Shown in pieces: positions 1 through 5,602 of a stretch of DNA of 5,790 nt. The stretch covers positions 1-5,790 of the forward strand of contig JADFRV010000142.1 of NCBI GenBank assembly GCA_022561095.1, in the 5' to 3' direction. The translations under genes were made by a program, and so were the position numbers. A model generated the notes under the pieces. It was not told the DNA's origin. It ran no database searches and was given only the letters and a program-made list of their open reading frames with translations. Source of the stretch: Chloroflexota bacterium. Lineage in GTDB: Bacteria; Chloroflexota; Dehalococcoidia; SM23-28-2; RBG-16-64-32. Numbering within the stretch: position 1 is the stretch's first letter; each line of letters begins with the position of its first letter.

Positions 1-281
1 AGCGGCGGGATCGAGAGGCTGAGGACGAGCGCCGAGCCCTCCACGGCGCGCACGCTGTGACGCACCCCCGTCTCTATGCGGACCGTCTCATACGGGCGCA
101 GCCGCATGGTGCGGTCGCCCATCCGCACCTCCACTTCCTGCTCCAGCACCGTGTATATCTGGGCGCACTTCTCGTGGTAGTGGAGCGCTACGTGCTCCGC
201 TTCCTTCATGCCGATGATGCGGATGCTGCACTCCGGCATCTCCACGTGGGAGAGAATCTCGTAGTCGCCCATATGCTTCAC
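1..281 (-). CDS. Cupin-domain protein, 3' end cut off by the window edge
   Basis: Small single-domain cupin (beta-barrel) protein; 93 complete codons are visible and the frame is still open at base 1. The first cupin motif is seen as HYH at residues 34-36 followed by Gln41, where many cupins have Glu, and then the GD turn at 55-56. The second motif region has Pro63 and the TGVRH segment ending at His75. His34, His36, Gln41 and His75 would be the likely metal ligands. I chose the GTG start because AAGGAG lies six bases upstream; an in-frame ATG three codons later (272-270) would be 15 bases from that site. The gene begins 10 bases after the MocA-like gene and its ribosome site overlaps that stop codon, so the two are probably translationally coupled. 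Cupins range from dioxygenases and isomerases to sugar-binding regulators. Nothing here shows which applies, so function is unassigned. Confidence 0.8.
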   Translation of the reverse strand, partial: MKHMGDYEILSHVEMPECSIRIIGMKEAEHVALHYHEKCAQIYTVLEQEVEVRMGDRTMRLRPYETVRIETGVRHSVRAVEGSALVLSLSIPP

Positions 282-287
282 GGCCGT

Positions 288-293
288 CTCCTT
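288..293 (-). promoter_or_regulatory. Ribosome binding site AAGGAG of the cupin gene
   Basis: AAGGAG overlaps the TAA stop of the upstream gene (294-292) and sits six bases before the GTG at 281. This spacing favours the GTG over the ATG at 272 as the cupin start and points to stop-start coupling. Confidence 0.7.
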
Positions 294-915
294 ACCCGGG
301 CGGACGTCCGCCTGTCGGGGCGAAGTAGCTAGCGCGCGCTTTCTGGTACTCCTGCAGCCGGTTCAGGTCCAGCAGCACTGCCGACGTCTCGAATGGCAAC
401 TCGGTTACGTCCGCCGCATGCCTCTCGATAACGGCGCGCAACCCCTGCGTAGCCTCGTTAACCTCCCGCAGCTCCGGCAGCAGCGAGCCGTCGAGCAGCG
501 GCGGGTGGCCGCGCCTATCGTCGTAAGTGGGGACGGTGATCAGGCTGCCGGAGTGCCGGTGCACGCCCACCAGCCGGGCGATCACGTCGTGGGGTCGGGG
601 CTGGTCGACGCTGAGGACGAGGATGGCGGTAGTGTCGTCCGGGAGGGCGGCGGCGCCGAGGCGGAGTGAGGAGGCGCGCCCCTCCGCGTACAGCTCGTTG
701 ACCACCACGACTACGTCGGGGCCGCTCCTGCCGACGTAGGGCAGAACCTCATCGGCGCGGTGCCCCAGCACCACTACCACCCGCTCTACCGGGGGCTCCT
801 TGAGCTGGGCGAGCTGGTACTCGATCAGGGTATTCCCGCCCCACTCCAGCAGCGGCTTGGCGGCGCCCATGCGGGAGCTTTCCCCTCCGGCCAGGAGGAT
901 GGCGGCGACGGTCAT
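292..915 (-). CDS. MocA-like molybdenum cofactor nucleotidyltransferase
   Basis: A 207-residue NTP-transferase-fold protein, close to the usual length of MobA/MocA. These enzymes attach CMP (MocA) or GMP (MobA) to molybdopterin in the cytoplasm. The N-terminal nucleotide-binding loop is LAGGESSRMGAAK (8-20). The DQP at 104-106 and RGHP at 135-138 are the forms I associate with MocA, as is the NE..AEGRASSL stretch (73-84). DLN at 183-185 matches the late D-[IL]-[DN] metal-binding motif. Position 10 is Gly, giving LAGG as in MobA where MocA usually has LAAG, so nucleotide preference is not certain. It lies 10 bases after the DinB/SCP2 gene with no clear Shine-Dalgarno, suggesting translational coupling. 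Location in a molybdenum hydroxylase operon supports CTP use, because bacterial enzymes of this family usually carry molybdopterin cytosine dinucleotide. It could also be a general nucleotidyltransferase of the same fold. Confidence 0.85.
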   Translation of the reverse strand: MTVAAILLAGGESSRMGAAKPLLEWGGNTLIEYQLAQLKEPPVERVVVVLGHRADEVLPYVGRSGPDVVVVVNELYAEGRASSLRLGAAALPDDTTAILVLSVDQPRPHDVIARLVGVHRHSGSLITVPTYDDRRGHPPLLDGSLLPELREVNEATQGLRAVIERHAADVTELPFETSAVLLDLNRLQEYQKARASYFAPTGGRPPG

Positions 916-925
916 CGCGGCTAGG

Positions 926-1777
926 CTACTCGCTTACCTGGAACAGCGTGCCCAGCTTCATCGCCAGGCCCGCGTTGCCGCCGAGGTGTACCTTACGCGT
1001 TGTGATGGCCCACATCGGGTTGAGGTCGTTGTTGGAGAGGTCGATCCAGAGCTGCGGCTTCGTGCGAAGCTCCATGTCGAAGCTCTCCGGTGCACCGTCC
1101 TCGGTCTCCGCTTTGCCATCGCCGATGCGCAGCGCCCACTGGCCGCCGCCCGCGCCCTCCATGTTGAACGCGTAGGTTACGTTCATATCGGCGCCGCGGT
1201 CGGGCCAGAAGACCAGGGGCATGAAGTGGAAGATGCGGTCCAGCTGGAAGTGCACCTCCTCCGGGGTGCCGGCCTCCATCCAATGGGGCAGCTTCTTCTT
1301 GGCGACGCGGCGGATGTCCTGGTAGTGTCCGGGCAGGTGCAGGTAGCTGGCGAAGAACAGATCGCGCACCGTGCCGGGGCGGTCCCACTCGGGGTTGGAG
1401 GCGGGCTTGTCCAGGTCCGCCTCGCTGAACCCCTCCAGGGTTCGCAGGCTCTCTTCGAAGGCGGCCTTGAGGCGGCCCATGAGCTCGGCTACCGGCAGGT
1501 CGCGCACCTTCGCCAGCATCTGCTCATTGTAGTCGTTGATCGCCTCGCGCCCATCGAAGCCGGGTAGCTGTCCGGGCTCTCCCGCGAGCGCTTGCTGGGG
1601 CAGGCGAGTCCCCTGCTCCTCCTGCGTGATGACCAGGTGCGCCAGGTAGTCCTTGGCCGTCCAGCGGTCCGACGCCTTCTTCTTCCACTCCTTATCGTCC
1701 AGCCGCGCGTACGAGTCGAGGCAACGCTGCAGCGCCTGCCCGTAGTACTGCTTGATCTGCTCTTTAGTAGGCTTCAT
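926..1777 (-). CDS. Two-domain DinB-like / SCP2-like protein
   Basis: A 283-residue protein with two recognisable parts. Residues 1 to about 165 look like a DinB/YfiT or mycothiol-dependent maleylpyruvate isomerase N-terminal four-helix bundle: W39-T-x-x-D-x-L-A-H47 on the second helix, and H147-x3-H151 on a later helix, give the three-His metal site typical of that fold. Residues about 185-283 resemble an SCP2 sterol-carrier domain: the segment W214..I218.DG, the strand around 233-246, and the ending with H264LGGN...LAMKLGTLF. DinB-plus-C-terminal SCP2-type arrangements are known in thiol-dependent isomerase/transferase families; the SCP2 part usually forms a hydrophobic pocket. No signal peptide or membrane segment is seen, so it is likely cytosolic. 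It begins 26 bases after the hydroxylase large subunit with a good ribosome site. I infer a role in handling the hydroxylase substrate or product; the reaction is unknown. Confidence 0.75.
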   Translation of the reverse strand: MKPTKEQIKQYYGQALQRCLDSYARLDDKEWKKKASDRWTAKDYLAHLVITQEEQGTRLPQQALAGEPGQLPGFDGREAINDYNEQMLAKVRDLPVAELMGRLKAAFEESLRTLEGFSEADLDKPASNPEWDRPGTVRDLFFASYLHLPGHYQDIRRVAKKKLPHWMEAGTPEEVHFQLDRIFHFMPLVFWPDRGADMNVTYAFNMEGAGGGQWALRIGDGKAETEDGAPESFDMELRTKPQLWIDLSNNDLNPMWAITTRKVHLGGNAGLAMKLGTLFQVSE

Positions 1778-1783
1778 CCCATA

Positions 1784-1790
1784 CCTCCCT
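1784..1790 (-). promoter_or_regulatory. Ribosome binding site AGGGAGG of the DinB/SCP2 gene
   Basis: AGGGAGG lies six bases upstream of the ATG at 1777. The same heptamer precedes the large-subunit gene. An out-of-frame ATG just before the real start (ATG GGA TGA) stops at once and is ignored. Confidence 0.7.
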
Positions 1791-1803
1791 TTGCTCCCCG
1801 TTC

Positions 1804-4101
1804 CTATATCTTACCCAGAGTCTTCAGGATGCGTTCCGGCGTCGCGGGGACTTCATACAGGCGGGCGCCTACGGCCTCGTCGATGGCGTTCACGACAGCC
1901 GCCGCGCCGGCCACGATGGACGGCTCGCCGACTATGCGCGCTCCGTAAGGCCCGTCCTCCGAGGGCACCTCCACGATGATCGCTTCGATGGGCGGCAGGT
2001 CACGCGTGGTTGGCAGGCGGTAGTCCAGCAGGTTGGCGTTCAGCAGACGACCCTCATCGTCGTACAGCATCTCCTCGGAGAGGGCGATGCCCAGCCCCTG
2101 GCTGGCGCCGCCCTGCATCTGGCCGGATACAGAGAGCGGGTTGATGGCGAACCCCGCGTCTTGGGCGATGGTGTAGCGAAGGATGGTCAGCTCGCCGGTG
2201 TCCGTGTCCACCTCCACCTCCGCGGCCTGGACGCTGAACCCCGGCGCCTGCCGGCGGGCTGTTATCGCGCCCCTTCCGACGATGGCGGCGAAGGGCGCCG
2301 CGAAGTTGGTGGTGATCCGCCCCAGGCGCAAGAACGTCAGGGACTTGTCAGACGATCCCTTCACCCGTATCTCGCCGTCGATCATCTCCAGGTCATCCGG
2401 CTCGCACTCAAGCCTGCGAGACGCGATCTTCAGCATCTGCTGCTTCGCGTCCTCGGCGGCCTCTTTGACGGCCCGCCCTACGGTGATGGTCGTCTTGCTG
2501 CCGGCGCTCATGCCGGCGAAGGGCGCCGATTTCGTGTCGCCGGTGGTGACGCCCACCATGGACAGCGGCACGTTCAGCACCTCCGCCGTGATCTGGGCGA
2601 AGGAGGTGTTCGTGCCGGTTATATCGGCCGAGCCGACGATGACGTTGATGGTGCCATCGCCGTTCAGGCCCACGATAGCGCTCGCGGGCTGGAGGCCGCC
2701 CAGCCAGCCCCCCACCGCCAGCGCTATCCCGCGATTAGGGTGCTGTTTCGCCTCAGATCGGTCCTTCCAGAGCTGGCTGTTCCCGATGGCGTCCAGGCAC
2801 TGTTTGAGGCCGATGCGAGTGTAAGGCTGGCCGCTGGGCAGGGGGTCACCCTCTTCCATCGCGTTCTTGAGCCGTACCTCCAGCGGGTCCAGGCCCAGCT
2901 CCTTGGCCATCATGTCCATGTGGCTCTCCAGGGCGAAGGTGGCGTTGTGAGCACCGGGAGCGCGCAGGGCGCCCACACTCACCTTGTTGGTGAGCACCTC
3001 CAACCCCTGGATCTCCAGGTTGGCGCACTTGTAGTAGCCGCCGATGGTGAGGCAGCCGGGCAGCATGGGAGCGCCCGGGAATGCGCCGGAGTCGTAGATA
3101 AGACGGGCCTTGAGGGCGGTGAGAGCACCGTCCTTCTTCATCCCGGTCTTCAGCTCGATGATGGCTTGCGGCGCTGGCGTGGCCGCCAGCATATCTTCCT
3201 TGCGGCTCATGATGTACTTCACCGGCCGGCGGACGGCCATCGCCAGCATGGCCACCATCAGCTCCGTGAGGTAGATCTTGCCGCCGAAGCCGCCGCCCAC
3301 CTCGGTGGCGGTCACGCGGATGCGAGACTCAGGCATTCTCAGCGCCTTGGACACCTCATCGCGGATGTAGAAGGGGGCCTGGGTGCTGGTCCAGATCGCC
3401 AGCTCTCCGTCGGGGCCGGGGTCGTAGTCGGCGATGGTGGCGTGGGGCTCGATGTATGACTGGTGGACCATCGCCGACCGCCAGGTCTCCTCGACGATCA
3501 CGTCCGCCTCAGCGAAGCCCTGCTCCACGTCCCCGCGTGTGAAGGACATCTGGGAAGCGATGTTGCTGGGCTTGCCCTCGGCCTCTTTCTGCTCCACCTC
3601 GGCAGTGATGTGACCTTTCTCCTCCGTGCGGTCAACCTCACCGAGGGGCGAACGGGCCAGAGGCGAGTCCTCCCGTATGGCGGCCACGGGGTCCAGCACC
3701 GGCGGCAGCTCCTCGTACTCCACCTCGATCAGCTCCAAGGCGGCCTCGGCCGTGTGCGGCTCGTCGGCCAATACGGCTGCCACCGGCTGGCCGTAGAACA
3801 ACGTCTCGTCCGCGGCGAATATGGCGTGGCGACGGTCGGACTCGCTCTTCCTGAACGGCGGCAGCTCCGCGGCCGTGATGACAGCGGCGATGCCGGGGTG
3901 GTTGCGGGCCTTGCTGGCGTCGATGGACTTGATGCGGGCGTGGGCATGGGGGCTGCCCAGGAGCTTTGCGTGCAGCATCCGCGGCAGCTTCATGTCGTCC
4001 GCGTAGACGGTCTTGCCGGTGACCTTGCCCACGCCCTCGATGCGGGTAATGGGCTTGCCGACGATCCGGTATTCTCGCTGGGTCGCTGTCTCCTGGGCCA
4101 T
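1804..4101 (-). CDS. Xanthine dehydrogenase-family molybdopterin-binding large subunit
   Basis: Catalytic subunit (765 residues, normal for the family) of a molybdenum hydroxylase that adds water-derived oxygen to a C-H bond, usually of an N-heterocycle, aromatic or aldehyde. The N-terminal aldehyde oxidase/XDH a/b hammerhead domain spans about 20-135 (RIEGVGKVTGKTVYADD at 20-36). The molybdopterin-binding region follows, with EPH at 218-220, STQAPF at 239-244, GGGFGGK at 269-275, RAPG at 380-383, GSADITGTNT at 490-499, SAGSKTT at 532-538, QMQGGASQGLG at 661-671 and VGEP at 724-727. Glu726 matches the catalytic base (Glu1261 of bovine XDH). A charged linker (about 155-185) precedes the RGDVEQGFAEADV segment. 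Loop RAPG lacks the Cys of form I CO dehydrogenase and differs from the form II AYRGAGR loop. The usual GQG of the cofactor loop is ITG. Substrate unknown; 'xanthine dehydrogenase' should not be taken literally. Confidence 0.95.
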   Translation of the reverse strand: MAQETATQREYRIVGKPITRIEGVGKVTGKTVYADDMKLPRMLHAKLLGSPHAHARIKSIDASKARNHPGIAAVITAAELPPFRKSESDRRHAIFAADETLFYGQPVAAVLADEPHTAEAALELIEVEYEELPPVLDPVAAIREDSPLARSPLGEVDRTEEKGHITAEVEQKEAEGKPSNIASQMSFTRGDVEQGFAEADVIVEETWRSAMVHQSYIEPHATIADYDPGPDGELAIWTSTQAPFYIRDEVSKALRMPESRIRVTATEVGGGFGGKIYLTELMVAMLAMAVRRPVKYIMSRKEDMLAATPAPQAIIELKTGMKKDGALTALKARLIYDSGAFPGAPMLPGCLTIGGYYKCANLEIQGLEVLTNKVSVGALRAPGAHNATFALESHMDMMAKELGLDPLEVRLKNAMEEGDPLPSGQPYTRIGLKQCLDAIGNSQLWKDRSEAKQHPNRGIALAVGGWLGGLQPASAIVGLNGDGTINVIVGSADITGTNTSFAQITAEVLNVPLSMVGVTTGDTKSAPFAGMSAGSKTTITVGRAVKEAAEDAKQQMLKIASRRLECEPDDLEMIDGEIRVKGSSDKSLTFLRLGRITTNFAAPFAAIVGRGAITARRQAPGFSVQAAEVEVDTDTGELTILRYTIAQDAGFAINPLSVSGQMQGGASQGLGIALSEEMLYDDEGRLLNANLLDYRLPTTRDLPPIEAIIVEVPSEDGPYGARIVGEPSIVAGAAAVVNAIDEAVGARLYEVPATPERILKTLGKI

Positions 4102-4106
4102 GGAGC

Positions 4107-4113
4107 CCTCCCT
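4107..4113 (-). promoter_or_regulatory. Ribosome binding site AGGGAGG of the large-subunit gene
   Basis: AGGGAGG fills the start of the 12-base gap after the small-subunit stop and lies five bases before the ATG at 4101. It fixes that start and fits the subunits being made together. Confidence 0.75.
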
Positions 4114-4584
4114 CTAGCCTATCCGCTCTGCGGCGGCGAGAACCGCCTCGTATATCTTGGCGTATCCGGTGCAGCGGCAGAGGTTGCCCGCCAGCCCCAA
4201 ACGCACGTCCTCCAGAGTGGGCCGCGAGTTGCGGTCCAGCAGCGCTTTTGTGGCCATGATCATCCCCGGGGTGCAGAAGCCGCACTGCACGCCGCCGGCC
4301 TCTATGAACGATTGCTGTACGGGGTGCAATTCGCCGTTGCGAGCCAACCCCTCGATGGTCAGCACCTCGCTGCCGTCGGCCTCCGGCGCCAGCATCAGGC
4401 AGGAGGTGATGAGCTTGCCGTCCACGATCATGGAGCAGGCGCCGCAATCTCCGGTGCCGCACCCCTCTTTGCTGCCGGTGAGAGCTAGCTGCTCCCGCAC
4501 CGTCTCCAGCAGCGTCCAGTGAGGTTCGACAGCCACCTCCTGGGGCTGGCCGTTGATCTTGATGTGTATCGTCTGCTTGGACAT
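4114..4584 (-). CDS. [2Fe-2S] small subunit of the molybdenum hydroxylase
   Basis: A 156-residue iron-sulfur subunit that passes electrons from the molybdenum centre to the FAD subunit. The N-terminal plant-type ferredoxin domain (about 1-78) has its cluster cysteines at 42, 47, 50 and 62 in the pattern C-x4-C-x2-C-x11-C. The C-terminal four-helix domain carries the second cluster at Cys101, Cys104, Cys136 and Cys138, within QCGFCTPGM (100-108) and NLCRCTGY (134-141). All eight cysteines are present, so both clusters should form. No twin-arginine or other signal peptide is seen at the N-terminus (MSKQTIHIKINGQ), in line with a cytoplasmic enzyme. It starts 12 bases after the FAD-subunit stop with only a weak GCGAG-like ribosome site, so coupling to the upstream gene is likely. 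It ends 12 bases before the large subunit. Identification of the family is firm; the substrate is not. Confidence 0.96.
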   Translation of the reverse strand: MSKQTIHIKINGQPQEVAVEPHWTLLETVREQLALTGSKEGCGTGDCGACSMIVDGKLITSCLMLAPEADGSEVLTIEGLARNGELHPVQQSFIEAGGVQCGFCTPGMIMATKALLDRNSRPTLEDVRLGLAGNLCRCTGYAKIYEAVLAAAERIG

Positions 4585-4596
4585 AGCGACTCGCTT

Positions 4597-5499
4597 CTAG
4601 CTCGCTCGTGCTCTCTGTGCCGCCTCCCGCAGGCAGCGTTCGGTCGTTACTCGCACTAGATGCCGGCGGAACTCCGCCGAGCCGCGGACGTCACCTATGG
4701 GGCTGGCTTCTGTGGTCGCCGTCTCCGCCGCCTCCGCGAACAGCGCTTCGCTCGCCGCCTTCCCCTCCAGCGCCGCCTCCGCTTTTCGGGCGCGGATGGG
4801 TGTGGGCGCTACGGCGGCTAGCGCGATGCGAGCCCGCTCGATGCGGTCTCCCTGGCCCAGCGTGAGCAGCACAGCCACGCCCACCACCGCGATGTCCATC
4901 TGCTTCCGGGGCGTTTGGCGCACGTATATGCCGCCTGTGTTGGCCGGTGGCGTGGGCAGTCGCAACTCCCGCAGCAGCTCACCAGGCTGGAGCACTGTCT
5001 GGTTTGGCCCCAGCCAAAACTCCTCAATCGGTACGTCCCGCTCTCCCTTGGGGCCGGCGATAACGGCCACGGCCTCGTAGGTGAGGAGCGGCGGCGCTGT
5101 GTCCGCCGATGGCGCGGCGTTGCACACGTTTCCGCCGATAGTCGCCATGTTCATCGTCTGAATCGAGCCGACAATCTCGGCGCCGTCGGCCAGGGCGCGA
5201 TAGCGCTCGCGGATCGGCGCTGATTCAGCGGCCTCCGTCATAGTGACGGTGGCACCGATGCGCAGGCCATCCCTCTCACTGAAGTTGATGCCGCGGAGCT
5301 CGGGGAGGCGGCGAAGGCTCACGAGGTAGGAAGGGGTTGGTATCTTGCCGCCCTCCTTGACCTGAACCACCAGGTCGGTTCCACCGGCCAGGGCGCGACC
5401 TTCCGCTCCTCGCTCCTGGAGGAGGTTGAGAGCTTCCGGCAGGCTATCCGGGGCGAAATACTCGAACGTCTTCAGGGGGCGCTCCTTCCGTAGTGCCAT
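4597..5499 (-). CDS. FAD-binding medium subunit of the molybdenum hydroxylase
   Basis: FAD subunit (300 residues from the ATG) that takes electrons from the [2Fe-2S] clusters and hands them to the final acceptor. The two FAD-binding motifs are clear: ALAGGTDL at 36-43, and ATIGGN at 119-124 followed by CNAAPSAD at 126-133. The C-terminal CO dehydrogenase flavoprotein domain spans roughly 190-295 (QMDIAVVGVAV at 200-210). It is the first gene of the minus-strand operon. The start is doubtful. The ATG at 5499 has no Shine-Dalgarno, whereas AAGGAG lies inside the frame (5487-5482), six bases before an in-frame CTG at 5475. Starting there gives MKTFEYFAPDSLPEAL, the usual N-terminus of this family. 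I keep the ATG as the conservative boundary but consider CTG 5475 at least as likely; nothing before residue 9 belongs to a recognised motif. Confidence 0.93.
   Translation of the reverse strand: MALRKERPLKTFEYFAPDSLPEALNLLQERGAEGRALAGGTDLVVQVKEGGKIPTPSYLVSLRRLPELRGINFSERDGLRIGATVTMTEAAESAPIRERYRALADGAEIVGSIQTMNMATIGGNVCNAAPSADTAPPLLTYEAVAVIAGPKGERDVPIEEFWLGPNQTVLQPGELLRELRLPTPPANTGGIYVRQTPRKQMDIAVVGVAVLLTLGQGDRIERARIALAAVAPTPIRARKAEAALEGKAASEALFAEAAETATTEASPIGDVRGSAEFRRHLVRVTTERCLREAAQRARAS
5482..5487 (-). promoter_or_regulatory. Ribosome binding site AAGGAG inside the FAD-subunit reading frame
   Basis: AAGGAG is six bases upstream of CTG 5475-5473, which is in frame with the FAD-subunit gene. 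No comparable site precedes the ATG at 5499. The site therefore argues for a non-ATG start at codon 9 of the longer frame. Confidence 0.5.
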
Positions 5500-5526
5500 T
5501 CTATAGCTTGAGGATTACCTAGACAA
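5500..5526 (-). promoter_or_regulatory. Weak candidate promoter for the molybdenum hydroxylase operon
   Basis: TTGTCT (5526-5521) and TATAGA (5505-5500) each match the sigma-70 consensus at four of six positions, but the 15-base spacer is short. If used, transcription would begin about seven bases past TATAGA, near 5493. That would leave out the ATG at 5499 and include AAGGAG and CTG 5475. Both boxes are weak, so this is speculative. Confidence 0.25.
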
Positions 5527-5554
5527 CCGTTTACGTGAAGGTGAGGCCGTTACG
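5527..5554. repeat. Short imperfect direct repeat with near-palindrome, possible operator
   Basis: CCGTTTACG (5527-5535) recurs as CCGTTACG (5547-5554), about 20 bases apart start to start, which is close to two helical turns. The first copy overlaps TTTACGTGAA (5530-5539), a palindrome at 8 of 10 positions centred on ACGT. GTGAAG GTGAGG (5535-5546) fills the space between. The location between divergent genes suits a regulator site, but such short matches can occur by chance. Confidence 0.25.
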
Positions 5555-5567
5555 CCCTTGGAGCGGG

Positions 5568-5573
5568 TATAAT
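5568..5573 (+). promoter_or_regulatory. Perfect -10 box TATAAT for the plus-strand gene
   Basis: TATAAT lies 29 bases before the ATG at 5603, giving a predicted leader of about 20 bases that includes the ribosome site. No good -35 box is found at 16-18 bases (GGCCGT or similar) and there is no TG extension, so it may be weak or need an activator. Confidence 0.5.
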
Positions 5574-5589
5574 CGCTTCGAATCCGGTT

Positions 5590-5595
5590 AGGAGG
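5590..5595 (+). promoter_or_regulatory. Ribosome binding site AGGAGG of the muconolactone isomerase-like gene
   Basis: A full-consensus AGGAGG sits seven bases before the ATG at 5603. It is the strongest ribosome site in the window and fixes this start. Confidence 0.8.
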
Positions 5596-5602
5596 CGTTC
5601 CC

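Noticed and set aside
57..332. Plus-strand 91-codon frame at the left end
   Set aside because: It is antisense to the cupin gene, whose HYH motif and ribosome site are convincing; the His-rich plus-strand translation is a by-product of that coding sequence.
800..1567. A 255-codon plus-strand open frame opposite the DinB/SCP2 gene and the start of the MocA-like gene
   Set aside because: Its translation shows no family features, and both minus-strand genes have consistent motifs, spacing and starts.
1778..1803. Possible terminator between the large subunit and the DinB/SCP2 gene
   Set aside because: The 26-base gap holds a ribosome site and no inverted repeat or T-run, so transcription probably continues through.
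2161..4488. Two long plus-strand open frames (2161-3459 and 3463-4488) opposite the hydroxylase large and small subunits
   Set aside because: They are antisense to genes with clear family motifs, their translations are low in recognisable motifs and rich in Gly/Ala/Arg/His/Leu/Val, and such open frames are expected opposite GC-rich codons.
1804..5499. Aerobic CO dehydrogenase (CoxMSL) as the identity of the triad
   Set aside because: Gene order M-S-L fits, but the large-subunit loop reads GALRAPGA rather than AYRCSFR (form I) or AYRGAGR (form II), so a CO dehydrogenase call is not supported.
5555..5567. Small GCCC...GGGT hairpin next to the TATAAT box
   Set aside because: Only three to four pairs around a short loop and no T-run; too weak to call a terminator or operator.
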